DNA from: an uncultured Bacteroidota bacterium
GTDB taxonomy: Bacteria > Bacteroidota > Bacteroidia > Chitinophagales > Saprospiraceae
Direction: 5' to 3'
NCBI GenBank assembly: GCA_937870795.1
Contig: CALMWS010000076.1
Location: 1-64,000, forward strand
DNA length: 64,000 bases
The notes beneath the pieces are model-generated. The model had not been told where the DNA came from, did not search any database, and saw nothing but the letters and a program-made list of their open reading frames with translations. A program made the position numbers and the translations under genes. Numbering within the stretch: the stretch's first letter is position 1; each line of letters opens with the position of its first letter. Positions 42,031 through 51,133 of the stretch are shown piece by piece.

Positions 42031-42061
42031 AAAAAAATCGGGCAGTCTGCTGACCGCCCGA
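42030..42061 (-). terminator. Terminator of dockerin-like T9SS gene
   Basis: TCGGGC (42038-42043) pairs with GCCCGA (42056-42061); on the minus strand it is followed by nine T. It ends the cluster that runs from 48360 down to 42085. Confidence 0.75.
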
Positions 42062-42084
42062 AGGAAAAAGTGAGTCAAAGTAAT

Positions 42085-44742
42085 TTACCTGATAATGTAA
42101 AGGGGTTTGGAAGAAGTAGATCCATCGGTATGGACAGCTCTAAGCAAGTAAATTCCATTATTGACATCGCGTACATCGAGGTTGGATTTGTGATCGTTCC
42201 AGGTCTTTATTTTTTGGCCCGATAATGATATCAAATCCAGTCTCATGATTTGGTCGGCATTGATCAGGTCGATATAAGAAGAAGTTGGATTGGGCGCTAC
42301 TTTCCAATCCTTTTCGGCTTGTTGTTGGTCAACACCTGTGGTAATTTTTTCATCTATATCCAAAGAAAGCAAATATGTGGGCCTGTTGTTGGCAGAACGT
42401 AGTTTGTTGTGTTGCTCAACACCCAAATGAATGAGGTCACTGATGATGGTATTTTTTGTAGGTTTGAACTTGATATAAAGTACCGGGCTGCCTTTCGATA
42501 TGGTATAACCTCCTCCTGCACTCAATTGATCATTTGCCAGCCATGAGTAAAGATAACTATTACCCAAATCTTTAACCGACTCAGTACCAGAAAGACCCAG
42601 CTCTGAAGAAATGTTCAATATTTCCATTCCATTGGATTTATTGATTTCAACCTGAAGTCCTGAAATCGCATGATCTCGATCTGCTGAAACTGGAATTGTC
42701 AATACTTCTCCTGCATTTACAGCATCGTCTTTGACGAGCAACTTGGCAGCGGAATATGAAGTACCGGCAATGCTGTCACTATCTCCATTGAGATCACCCA
42801 TTTTGATGGCTTTGAAAAAATAACTCTTCAATGGTGAGCTGATATCAGCTTGTTCATTGAGTGGAAGTGAATAAATGGTCTCACCCAAAGGGAGGTAAAA
42901 AAATCGCCAGACTTTGTCAAGTGTTGTTTGGTCCCCTGAAATTATTTTCATAATGGTCAACAGATCAAAAGAAGTAACATGTCCGTCCAGATTGACATCA
43001 GCTGCCAATTTTTGAAATTCATCTAAGGGCGCTATGCCTAGAAGGTGATCAAGCAGGATGGAAGCATCTTCAATATCAATTCCTGCGGCAACATCATCAA
43101 TTTTCACTGGAGTTACAACAGATTGCAGTGAGTCGTAGGTAAAACTTGTACACACTTCTCCTGTTGTAAATACACTCTCCTGTAATTGAACATTATCAAC
43201 CGGATGCCCATTCAAATTTCGGATACAAACCGTTCGATTTGTGGTGTTGAATTCGGCTATAATGGTAATCTTTTGTAAATATGAATAGGACTCAGTAGTG
43301 GCAAAATCAAATGCCTGCCAGGTTCTTTCCACCAGGATAATGGAGTCATTTACTGTTATAAATAAATCGCTGTAAGAAAGCGTATAATTGTTGCAATTAG
43401 GCGCAATTTCAGGCTTAACATTTTTGGGATGTACTTCCGGGTTGTTTTCAAGATCGATGGGGGCAATGAGGGGTGAGTGAACAATAATATGTGCAGGCCA
43501 TTCTACTGCATCTTCAAGGGTATGACCCCTTTCACAATCTGAAATGGGTGCATTCCACGGCAACGAATCGCAGATGAAACATTGATCATTGTTTACTTTG
43601 TTTAGGGTAATGTTTTGTATGTAATTGACTACCTTGCCGGATAGCCAGTTGAGTGCGGTCCAGGTTCTTTTTATTACAAACTTGTTTTGAAGATCAAAAA
43701 CCTGATCTGTATAGGTGGTTTGCATTCTTGAGCATTCATTGATGGTCAGGATGGGTTCAACATTGGATAAGGCCAGGCCCAAAACCGTTTTAAGAACATC
43801 GGGGCTTGGCTTTTCTGCTAATACAGGTAGGTAATCCGCCTCTATATCACATGGCCACTCGATGTTGTCATCTGCTGAATGTCCACCCGTGCAGTCTGTA
43901 ACAGGTTCACAGTTGGCTTTGGTATCACATAAATCGGGTCCTTCGCACGTAGATAGTGAAACAGTCAAGGTTCCCCAACAAGAATTGCCGGTGGCTGGGT
44001 CTTTTACAATAGCAAAGAATACTTTTCCTGCGTCGGAAGCAAACAATTCTGGTTTTGGTTTTGGTACGTTGTTTATGGTAAGCACGAGTTGGTAATAAGA
44101 TGGACATTTGTAAGTACCTCCTTCCAGAATGTCACCTGCATCCAACAATACACTGCCAGTGGGACCTACATTTACGGTGATGCCATCATTACATGCCAAT
44201 GCTGAAGTAGCGTTGTTCTTGTTTTCTGTGTACACCATAACCTTGCCCGTATTGTAATTGCCCGATTCATCATAAACAACAACCGTCACAGTAGTAGGGT
44301 TGGGAGAATCACAATCCAAAGCGGATGGAGACAACACCATGGACACATTGCCGCAGTTATCGGAAGTTCCGTCATCCAGCATTGAAGGAGTAAGTTGTAC
44401 GTAACCATTGGCGCCCAGGTCAACCACTACACTTTGTTTGAGGATAACGACCGGGCTTACTTTGTCAATGACCGTCACGCGGGTATAACAAGTATCTGCT
44501 AGCCCACCTTTGGCAGCTACCAGACCCACCTGGTGTGTACCCTCACCTGCTGACGGAATGAGTACATATAACTGATCATAATTGGTAGATCCAAAATTGA
44601 TCATTTCTGGGGTAATAGAAACTGAACAAGCTTGGAGCGGTGTCTCCACCTCCAGCTTTGCCCTGCAAGATGCTTGTTGGGCCATCATTTGTGAAAACTG
44701 TACTGCAAAGAGCAGTAACACAGGGGGTAGTAATTTTTTCAT
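42085..44742 (-). CDS. T9SS-secreted protein with HYR-like and dockerin-like parts
   Basis: An 885-residue exported protein. ATG 44742 begins a clean signal peptide (MKKLLPPVLLLFAVQFSQMMAQ); the 17 residues upstream are poor. Residues ~90-190 resemble a HYR domain (DKVSPVVILKQ, TSDNCGNVSMVLSPS, VTVVVYDESGN). Two mid-protein repeats begin DNIEWPCDIEADYLPV and DAVEWPAHIIVHSPLI. A dockerin-like pair of Ca-binding loops follows (AADVNLDGHVTSFDLLTIMKII and KMGDLNGDSD), then a cohesin-like beta sandwich, and a T9SS domain (WKVAPNPTSSYIDL...LISLSGQKI...VNNGIYLLRA). Last gene of a four-gene cluster including an ECF sigma factor. May bind other surface proteins through the dockerin-like part. Confidence 0.78.
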   Translation of the reverse strand: MKKLLPPVLLLFAVQFSQMMAQQASCRAKLEVETPLQACSVSITPEMINFGSTNYDQLYVLIPSAGEGTHQVGLVAAKGGLADTCYTRVTVIDKVSPVVILKQSVVVDLGANGYVQLTPSMLDDGTSDNCGNVSMVLSPSALDCDSPNPTTVTVVVYDESGNYNTGKVMVYTENKNNATSALACNDGITVNVGPTGSVLLDAGDILEGGTYKCPSYYQLVLTINNVPKPKPELFASDAGKVFFAIVKDPATGNSCWGTLTVSLSTCEGPDLCDTKANCEPVTDCTGGHSADDNIEWPCDIEADYLPVLAEKPSPDVLKTVLGLALSNVEPILTINECSRMQTTYTDQVFDLQNKFVIKRTWTALNWLSGKVVNYIQNITLNKVNNDQCFICDSLPWNAPISDCERGHTLEDAVEWPAHIIVHSPLIAPIDLENNPEVHPKNVKPEIAPNCNNYTLSYSDLFITVNDSIILVERTWQAFDFATTESYSYLQKITIIAEFNTTNRTVCIRNLNGHPVDNVQLQESVFTTGEVCTSFTYDSLQSVVTPVKIDDVAAGIDIEDASILLDHLLGIAPLDEFQKLAADVNLDGHVTSFDLLTIMKIISGDQTTLDKVWRFFYLPLGETIYSLPLNEQADISSPLKSYFFKAIKMGDLNGDSDSIAGTSYSAAKLLVKDDAVNAGEVLTIPVSADRDHAISGLQVEINKSNGMEILNISSELGLSGTESVKDLGNSYLYSWLANDQLSAGGGYTISKGSPVLYIKFKPTKNTIISDLIHLGVEQHNKLRSANNRPTYLLSLDIDEKITTGVDQQQAEKDWKVAPNPTSSYIDLINADQIMRLDLISLSGQKIKTWNDHKSNLDVRDVNNGIYLLRAVHTDGSTSSKPLYIIR

Positions 44743-44804
44743 TTTAGAAATTTTGATGTTAAATAAATGCGTTAATGCAATTACTATACTCACTTACTTT
44801 TAAT

Positions 44805-46094
44805 TTAAAATTTGTTTTGCACACCCAGGACAATATTCCATAAATAACCTTTTCTGTCCAGTAATTTATCATTCAGAAAAAACCGGTCTTTTACCATAGA
44901 CGCTTGTCCTCCCAATAATACCGACCAATGCTTGCCTACGGGTTTTACTGCAGATAATCCCAGCGAAACCGTTGGGCTTACTTGTTTATATTCCCACTGG
45001 CCGTTTAACGAGCCCGGACCGTCAAGTGCTCCAATGGGTGCTCTTCCTTGTGATTGATATGACAACATCCACGAAGCCGATGTATAAATAGATAAATGGG
45101 ATCCTTTTTCTGTGTAAAATGTATATCCGAGAGATGGACCAATAGACCATTGATGTTGCTGGTTAAATAACTTTGCATTGATTTGGTGGTAGGTGGTGGC
45201 CCCTGTTGTGCCAGTTATTGATGTGGTATTGCCATTGCTATCGATGTAAATTTTGGTAGTACCATTTACCTCAGTTCTGTCGGAACTGATTGAGGAAATG
45301 TTAGACCGATGATTCAAAACCATATACTGCAAGTTAGCCGAAATATACCAGTGGGGTGTAAGAAATTTAGCCATAGATAATTGTAATCCCCATTGATAAT
45401 CAACCTGGTTGTTCCATTGAATACCTTCGGTTGTATAACTTCCCTTTAAAGAAGATCCTCCAAAAAATGAAGATGCATTCAGAAAAAAATCAGTTGGATT
45501 ACTTATACTTTTTTTATTTGAGCTGAAAGGATGAACCACCACATTCTTTTTTTGGATGTCAAGCTCTGAGGTTAGACGCTGCAGTTGATCCAATGGTTCA
45601 GAATTCATCTTATTTATCAAATTAACGTGGGATATTTCTGGCATTTTAAGTTCTTGTGGCTCCTGAAAATTTTCAGGATTTTCAGCTTTGCTTTGAGTGG
45701 TACCTTTTGTTATAGGCTGTTTGATTTTGGGTGTTAATGCTAGGTTGCTTGCCAAAGGTGTAAAGTCGTTCTTAATAGTAGCTGTCATGTTATTGTCAAT
45801 TCCGCTTCGCTGCTGTTTTTGACAAGAAAATAAATTGGCTTTCACCAACACAAGCTGGGCATGCAAAGCTTCATTTTGATTCCTTAAGCTGCCGTTTTTA
45901 ATCCCAAGCCAAGCTGCAGTCGCCAAAGAACAAAAGCACAGAAAAAGCAAAACCGGCATCCAGCCTCTCTTTTTTTGCATAGTGGGTATGTGCGGTTTTA
46001 CATTTGTCCAAACCTTTTCAGCATCTATTTTGGCATTACCATTTGCAGCTTCATTTTTAAAGGACTTTTCCCAATCATGATATTCCTGAAACAT
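44805..46094 (-). CDS. Hybrid protein: inner-membrane helix plus outer-membrane beta-barrel
   Basis: A 429-residue protein of two unlike parts. The N-terminus is soluble and charged (FQEYHDWEKSFKNEAANGNAKIDAEKVWTNVKPHI), like the cytoplasmic end of anti-sigma factors, followed by one membrane helix at ~46-63 and a ~120-residue polar linker. From ~residue 190 on the sequence has alternating amphipathic strands typical of a small (8-10 strand) outer-membrane barrel (YQWGLQLSMAKFL, WYISANLQYMVL, WSIGPSLGYTFY, LWNIVLGVQNKF with a terminal Phe). It overlaps the ECF sigma gene by 20 bp. I infer an anti-sigma-like signal transducer that spans the periplasm. The barrel call is by pattern only. Confidence 0.6.
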   Translation of the reverse strand: MFQEYHDWEKSFKNEAANGNAKIDAEKVWTNVKPHIPTMQKKRGWMPVLLFLCFCSLATAAWLGIKNGSLRNQNEALHAQLVLVKANLFSCQKQQRSGIDNNMTATIKNDFTPLASNLALTPKIKQPITKGTTQSKAENPENFQEPQELKMPEISHVNLINKMNSEPLDQLQRLTSELDIQKKNVVVHPFSSNKKSISNPTDFFLNASSFFGGSSLKGSYTTEGIQWNNQVDYQWGLQLSMAKFLTPHWYISANLQYMVLNHRSNISSISSDRTEVNGTTKIYIDSNGNTTSITGTTGATTYHQINAKLFNQQHQWSIGPSLGYTFYTEKGSHLSIYTSASWMLSYQSQGRAPIGALDGPGSLNGQWEYKQVSPTVSLGLSAVKPVGKHWSVLLGGQASMVKDRFFLNDKLLDRKGYLWNIVLGVQNKF

Positions 46095-46623
46095 ATCCTG
46101 TGTTGTTACATTTTAATAAATAATTTTTCAAAATTGCCCTTGCCCGTGTGAGGTAAACCCTGCTCGAAGATTCTGTGATGCCCAACATTTCGGCAATTTC
46201 TGCATGGGCATAACCTTCTGCAACACTGAGGTTGAAAACCAGTCTGTAAGCTTCAGGCAATTGCAACAAAGCCATGGTCATATTGTCTTCAAGGTGATGG
46301 AATTCTCCCATTTCAATAGAAGCAGCGGTTTCCACTATGTCGTCATTGTGCAACCATATCACTTTGTTTCTTAAAACTTTGAGGCATTGGTTGACTGTAA
46401 TTTTTCTAAGCCAGGGTAAGAGCTGATCCTTGTGATCGTATTTGTGGATTGATTGAAAAACGCGAATCAAGCTTTCCTGAACTGCATCTTCTGCGCTTGC
46501 ATAATCAGGCAGGTATCGCAAGGCGGTGGCCATGAGTCGCGGAGCGTATTGATCCACCAACGCCTTGTAGGCCTTTTCTTTGCCTTCTTTGCAGCCCAGG
46601 ATTATTTCGCGATCAGCCAGCAT
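46075..46623 (-). CDS. ECF RNA polymerase sigma factor
   Basis: A 182-residue ECF sigma factor. Region 2: YAPRLMATALRYLPDYASAEDAVQESLIRVFQSI then LLPWLRKITVNQCLKVLR. Region 4: LPEAYRLVFNLSVAEGYAHAEIAEMLGITESSSRVYLTRARAILKNYL. It lies 9 bp after the lipoprotein gene and overlaps the barrel-hybrid gene by 20 bp, so the three are translationally coupled. Paralogous in plan to the sigma factor at 14115-14666 but in a different operon. Probably controls envelope or surface genes, including its own cluster. Confidence 0.92.
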   Translation of the reverse strand: MLADREIILGCKEGKEKAYKALVDQYAPRLMATALRYLPDYASAEDAVQESLIRVFQSIHKYDHKDQLLPWLRKITVNQCLKVLRNKVIWLHNDDIVETAASIEMGEFHHLEDNMTMALLQLPEAYRLVFNLSVAEGYAHAEIAEMLGITESSSRVYLTRARAILKNYLLKCNNTGYVSGIS

Positions 46624-46632
46624 GCATCCAGT

Positions 46633-48360
46633 TTAAAAATTGCGCTTGAATTGAAAACTTCCCTGCACATCCACATAGCCAGCTTGCAGGGTTTCGGAAA
46701 TTTTAGCCCACAGTTTTGCTTTAAATTGGCCTCTGACCCAGGCTCCGTTTTGGGTTGGTAAATGTGTTATATCAAAGCTTTCAAAGCCGCAGCTGTTGGA
46801 TATTGCACAATTGACTGCAATGCCTTTATCGGCAAAATTAACATCTTTCCAAACCAGGTTAATGCGATCAACAGGCTGTATGCCCTTTTGCTGAATGGGA
46901 AATGTAATGGTAAATACATTATCACCATTTATATCACTGCCCGCCTTCAGTTCAAGTCTGTTACCTATGGTGGTTTGGATCAACTGAGTATAAATGGCCC
47001 TGCCGTTGCTGCTGTGCACTTCCAGGAAATTGTCTGTCAGTTCAGAGCAAGCAAGTACATTGTACAGCTGATTTTGTACTCCGGCTGGCCATTCGATCCA
47101 GGGTCCTTTTTCTCCGGTTTCAGCATCAAAAGCCCTCAAGCTGAGTTCAGTAAGCTCACAATGGGGCAGCTGAAAATCAAATTCGGCTTTTTCTATAAAA
47201 ACTATCTTTTCATAATTCTGTCCTTTCACCTGAATAAAGGCGTTGGATAGGGTTTGTCCCCGGCAATCGAGCAAGTTGCCAATGAAATGGGTTGCCGATA
47301 CGACAGAATTCGGGGAATCTACAGGTAGCTCTATATTTTCATTCGATGGAGCGACTGAAGTTTGCTGATTTAGGCATGCGAGGTCGTAGTTGTACTTTAC
47401 TTCTTTACCCGCAGCAACCAGCCCTTCCCACCTTCCGTCATTGGAAGTATAGAGGGTTTGGGCAGTGCTTCCAAAATGCAGGTACAAAGGTTCATTGGGC
47501 AGAGGAACGCCATTGGCCATCAGTCTGCCTTTAATCTGAATATAGGGAACCGCCTTTGCAATGCAGTAATGTCCGGATTGTAATAGTTGCCTTTCGTTTT
47601 CCGCGGGTGACTTTGTCAATACTTCTTCCCAATGGTGGGATGCATCGTTGTAATGAAAGAGCAGAAAGTCTGCAGTAAGTAAAGAAGAAGTAAGGGTGGC
47701 CGAAGTAAATTCCATATTTTCACCATTGGGAGTGCTAACCATAAAATCAAAAGCCGCCTGCATTTCCAGCAACATTCTGGTGCCATTTTTTATAAAGCCT
47801 GTGATGCCTCCCGGCAATGCGGCCCTGTGGTTCTCTTTGTCGAGATCATAAACGTAATGTATGACCTTGACTTCACCGGAATAAGACTGCAGTGATTTTC
47901 TGTATTGATTGGCTTCGATGTTGATGGCAAGCTGGCTGTTGAGTTTCAATTGCAGCGGCTGATGGCTTTGGTATTGCAACGTGGGCTTATCCCTGATGAC
48001 CACGTGATGAAAGTAAGATACATCATTGGCCAAAGGTATTTGGGTAAATTGGTATTGGTTGCCCAGTTGATCTGTTACAAACAATATTTCGCCCCGCTTA
48101 TTGAGACTGCTGCCTTTGAACTGGAAGATATCTCCCTTGTTGACCAAACGGATGGTATCGTTGAAAGCCGCTGTGAGCCCGTCTACCGGATTGCCATCTT
48201 CGTCTGTAATTGCGGTTACCATTCTGGCTGATTCAACCACCACGTTGGGTTCGTCGACAACGGTCCAGCTCTCATTGCTGATCTCATCTTTTCCACACGA
48301 AAACATTGTTATCATGAGGGCCAGGTAAACTCCTTTTAAGTACAGTTTTTGCATTTCCAT
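46633..48360 (-). CDS. Surface-type lipoprotein with carboxypeptidase-regulatory-like domains
   Basis: A 575-residue lipoprotein: signal ...GVYLALMITMFSC with a lipobox Cys at about 22. The mature protein is all beta. An early segment resembles a regulatory-like or DUF4382-like domain (VVESARMVTAITDEDGNPVDGLTAAFNDT), and a later segment (IKGRLMANGVPLPNEPLYLHFGSTAQTLYTSNDGRWEGL) is a clear carboxypeptidase-regulatory-like fold, repeated more weakly near 340-400. No catalytic motif recognised. It is the first gene of the sigma-factor operon, separated from it by 9 bp, so it may be the signal-sensing or target component. Function unknown. Confidence 0.65.
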   Translation of the reverse strand: MEMQKLYLKGVYLALMITMFSCGKDEISNESWTVVDEPNVVVESARMVTAITDEDGNPVDGLTAAFNDTIRLVNKGDIFQFKGSSLNKRGEILFVTDQLGNQYQFTQIPLANDVSYFHHVVIRDKPTLQYQSHQPLQLKLNSQLAINIEANQYRKSLQSYSGEVKVIHYVYDLDKENHRAALPGGITGFIKNGTRMLLEMQAAFDFMVSTPNGENMEFTSATLTSSLLTADFLLFHYNDASHHWEEVLTKSPAENERQLLQSGHYCIAKAVPYIQIKGRLMANGVPLPNEPLYLHFGSTAQTLYTSNDGRWEGLVAAGKEVKYNYDLACLNQQTSVAPSNENIELPVDSPNSVVSATHFIGNLLDCRGQTLSNAFIQVKGQNYEKIVFIEKAEFDFQLPHCELTELSLRAFDAETGEKGPWIEWPAGVQNQLYNVLACSELTDNFLEVHSSNGRAIYTQLIQTTIGNRLELKAGSDINGDNVFTITFPIQQKGIQPVDRINLVWKDVNFADKGIAVNCAISNSCGFESFDITHLPTQNGAWVRGQFKAKLWAKISETLQAGYVDVQGSFQFKRNF

Positions 48361-48470
48361 TTGAATTACTTATTGATAATCCAAAATAACATGAAAACGC
48401 TACAAGCAAAACAAAATAAAATGCAAATAGATCCATAACCACCCTTTTGGGGTAGGCATGGATTTTGGAT
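48361..48470. other. Short intergenic region before the lipoprotein gene
   Basis: About 110 bp between the lipoprotein start and the aconitase terminator. On the minus strand TTATTTTG at about 48385-48392 is one base from TAnnTTTG with TTTG 17 bp upstream, a weak candidate promoter for the lipoprotein/sigma operon. Confidence 0.3.
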
Positions 48471-48500
48471 AAAAAAAAAGGCCGGATTTCTCCAGCCTTT
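48471..48500 (-). terminator. Strong terminator of aconitase gene
   Basis: On the minus strand a 10-bp stem (one T-G wobble) closes a GAAA tetraloop and is followed by nine T. Located about 20 bp after the aconitase stop codon. Confidence 0.9.
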
Positions 48501-48519
48501 GTATCACAACTTAAAGCGA

Positions 48520-50793
48520 TTATTTGCTCAGTTTTTCTCTGATTTCATTGAGGGCGCTTCCTGCTTTGACCCAGCCAATTTGTGCCTCATTGTATGTATG
48601 GTTGACAGTGATGTTATCAGTACTGCCATCAGCATGTTTGAGACTGATCTGAAGCGGCAGTCCCGGAGCCATGGTTTCAAAACCGATGATAGAAACCACA
48701 TCATCCTGACGAACCAGATCGTAGTCAGCAGGATTGGCAAAAGTGAGCGCCAACATGCCCTGCTTTTTGAGGTTGGTTTCGTGAATCCTTGCAAAAGATT
48801 TAACAACCACTGCTTTTACACCCAGGAAGCGGGGCTCCATAGCGGCGTGTTCTCTCGAAGAGCCTTCACCGTAGTTTTCCTCGCCAAAGACGATGGTGCC
48901 AATGCCATTTTTCTGATAGGTTCTGGCAGAATCCGGTACGGCATGATATTCATTGGTAACGGCATTCCAAACCTTGTTGGCTTCTTCGTTGTATGCGTTG
49001 ATGGCACCGATCAATAAGTTGTTACTAATATTTTCAAGATGACCTCTGTAAGTAAGCCAGGGGCCTGCCATTGAAATATGATCTGTGGTGCATTTGCCTT
49101 TGGCTTTGATCAACAATCGCATGTTTTGTACTTCTGCATTGGAGATAGGCACGAAGGGTTGAAGTAGTTGCAATCGATCTGAATTGGGATCCACCTTTAC
49201 AACCACAGATTCACCATCTTCAATAGGTGCCTGATAGCCGGCATCTTCAACTGCAAAGCCTCTTGCTGGTAGTTCTTCTCCTGATGGTGGATCAAGTTTG
49301 ACGGCCACACCATCTTCATTGATCAACGTGTCAGTCATTGGGTTGAAATCCAGTCTGCCGGCAAGTGCAATAGCGGTAACTGTTTCAGGGGAAGCTACGA
49401 AAGCGTGGGTATTGGGGTTGCCATCCGCCCGCTTTGAAAAGTTACGATTGAAAGAATGTATGATGGTGTTTTTTTCCTTCTTGTCTGCTCCCAGTCGGTC
49501 CCATTGTCCAATACAAGGACCGCAGGCATTGGCAAAAACTTTAGCTCCAATTTTATCAAAGATGTCAATGAAGCCATCTCTTTCGATGGTAAATCTAACC
49601 AATTCTGAACCCGGGGTAATGGTAAACTCCGATCTCGTTTTCAGGTTTTTTGAAACCGCCTGTGCTGCCAATGAAGCCGCCCTGGAAATATCTTCATATG
49701 ATGAGTTGGTGCAAGAGCCAATCAAGCCTACCTGCACTTCTACGGGCCAATCTTTTCCTTTATCGGCAAGTACTTCCTTCATTTTTGAAATGGGAGTGGC
49801 GAGGTCTGGTGTGAAAGGACCATTGATGTGTGGTTCCAGTTCGGAAAGGTTGATTTCAATGACCTGATCAAAGTATTTTTCTGGATGAGCATAACAGGCT
49901 TCGTCTCCAGTGAGGTGTTCCCTGACTTCATCTGCCAAAGCTGCAATGTCTGCCCTACCTGTTGCCTCCAGGTATCTGGCCATACTTTCATCATAGCCAA
50001 AGGTTGAGGTGGTAGCGCCAATTTCTGCACCCATGTTGCATATGGTTCCTTTGCCGGTGCACGACATGGACACGGCACCTTCACCAAAGTATTCTACGAT
50101 ACAGCCGGTTCCTCCTTTTACTGTAAGTATGCCAGCCACTTTGAGGATTACGTCTTTGGGAGAGGTCCATCCAGAAAGTTTACCGGTAAGTTTAACACCA
50201 ATTAGTTTAGGCATCTTGAGTTCCCAGGGCATGCCTGCCATTACATCAACTGCATCGGCACCGCCAACTCCAATGGCCACCATGCCAAGACCCCCGGCAT
50301 TTACGGTATGTGAGTCGGTACCTATCATCATACCACCGGGGAAGGCATAATTTTCCAGAACTACCTGGTGGATGATGCCGGCACCCGGCTTCCAGAATCC
50401 AATGCCGTATTTGTTGGAAATAGATTCTAGAAAATCATAGACCTCAGAGTTGATATCCATGGCCCCTTTCAGATCTACTTCTGCAGATATTTTAGCCTGG
50501 ATGAGGTGATCGCAGTGCACGGTTGATGGCACCGCAACTTTTTTACGACCACAAGTCATAAATTGAAGCAAGGCCATTTGTGCTGTGGCATCCTGCATGG
50601 CTACCCTGTCTGGAGCAAAAAAGACATAGTCTTTACCTCTCTTAAAATCTGCCAAGGGAGAGTCACTGTGCAGGTGGCTGTACAGAATTTTTTCAGATAA
50701 AGTAAGTGGTCTGTCCAAAGTTTTGCGTGCCGCCTCCACTTTGGCAGGGATTGATCGGTAAAAATCCCGGATCATATCTATGTCAAAAGCCAT
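48520..50793 (-). CDS. acn: Aconitate hydratase, mitochondrial type
   Basis: A 757-residue aconitase interconverting citrate and isocitrate in the citric acid cycle. The [4Fe-4S] ligands are seen in [10 protein letters not shown] and [11 protein letters not shown]; substrate-binding motifs include [27 protein letters not shown] and [15 protein letters not shown]. Length and wording match the mitochondrial-type (AcnA-mito) class, not the ~890-residue AcnA or AcnB. Monocistronic, with a -7 box at 50825-50832 and a strong terminator. Confidence 0.97.
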   Translation of the reverse strand: MAFDIDMIRDFYRSIPAKVEAARKTLDRPLTLSEKILYSHLHSDSPLADFKRGKDYVFFAPDRVAMQDATAQMALLQFMTCGRKKVAVPSTVHCDHLIQAKISAEVDLKGAMDINSEVYDFLESISNKYGIGFWKPGAGIIHQVVLENYAFPGGMMIGTDSHTVNAGGLGMVAIGVGGADAVDVMAGMPWELKMPKLIGVKLTGKLSGWTSPKDVILKVAGILTVKGGTGCIVEYFGEGAVSMSCTGKGTICNMGAEIGATTSTFGYDESMARYLEATGRADIAALADEVREHLTGDEACYAHPEKYFDQVIEINLSELEPHINGPFTPDLATPISKMKEVLADKGKDWPVEVQVGLIGSCTNSSYEDISRAASLAAQAVSKNLKTRSEFTITPGSELVRFTIERDGFIDIFDKIGAKVFANACGPCIGQWDRLGADKKEKNTIIHSFNRNFSKRADGNPNTHAFVASPETVTAIALAGRLDFNPMTDTLINEDGVAVKLDPPSGEELPARGFAVEDAGYQAPIEDGESVVVKVDPNSDRLQLLQPFVPISNAEVQNMRLLIKAKGKCTTDHISMAGPWLTYRGHLENISNNLLIGAINAYNEEANKVWNAVTNEYHAVPDSARTYQKNGIGTIVFGEENYGEGSSREHAAMEPRFLGVKAVVVKSFARIHETNLKKQGMLALTFANPADYDLVRQDDVVSIIGFETMAPGLPLQISLKHADGSTDNITVNHTYNEAQIGWVKAGSALNEIREKLSK

Positions 50794-51133
50794 AACAGAA
50801 TTTTATTTGGTTTTTAATAATGTGCAAATATAATAAAAAATAAAATGTCGATTTGTTCAAAAAATGAATGGAAAAAAGATCAATATTCTGTTGGTTTACA
50901 AACGATTAACCATAAAATTGTGAAACAAATCACGAGCTGGTCCCGGCATTGCTTTTTCATTAAGCCGAAGGTAAGCAGGTACACTTTGGCTAATTGTGAA
51001 AAAAAGTTGTTTTTAAAATCAAAGCGCTTTACTTGCAATTAAGAATATTATTTCGCCCCACCTTTCATTCTCAGTATAATAAGTTGATTTTTTCACAAAA
51101 ATAATTGTAACATTGAGCCTTTAAAAAGCCAAT
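50794..51133. promoter_or_regulatory. Divergent intergenic region, acn and glpK
   Basis: 340 bp without a credible gene. On the minus strand an exact TATATTTG box lies at 50825-50832, 32 bp before the acn ATG; the nearest TTTG is 25 bp further upstream. No matching promoter was found for glpK, and no glycerol-regulator operator was recognised. A 65-codon plus-strand ORF at 50845-51042 is judged to be chance. Confidence 0.35.

Noticed and set aside
50845..51042. 65-codon plus-strand ORF between acn and glpK
   Set aside because: Lys/Cys-rich random-looking protein, no promoter and no recognisable features.
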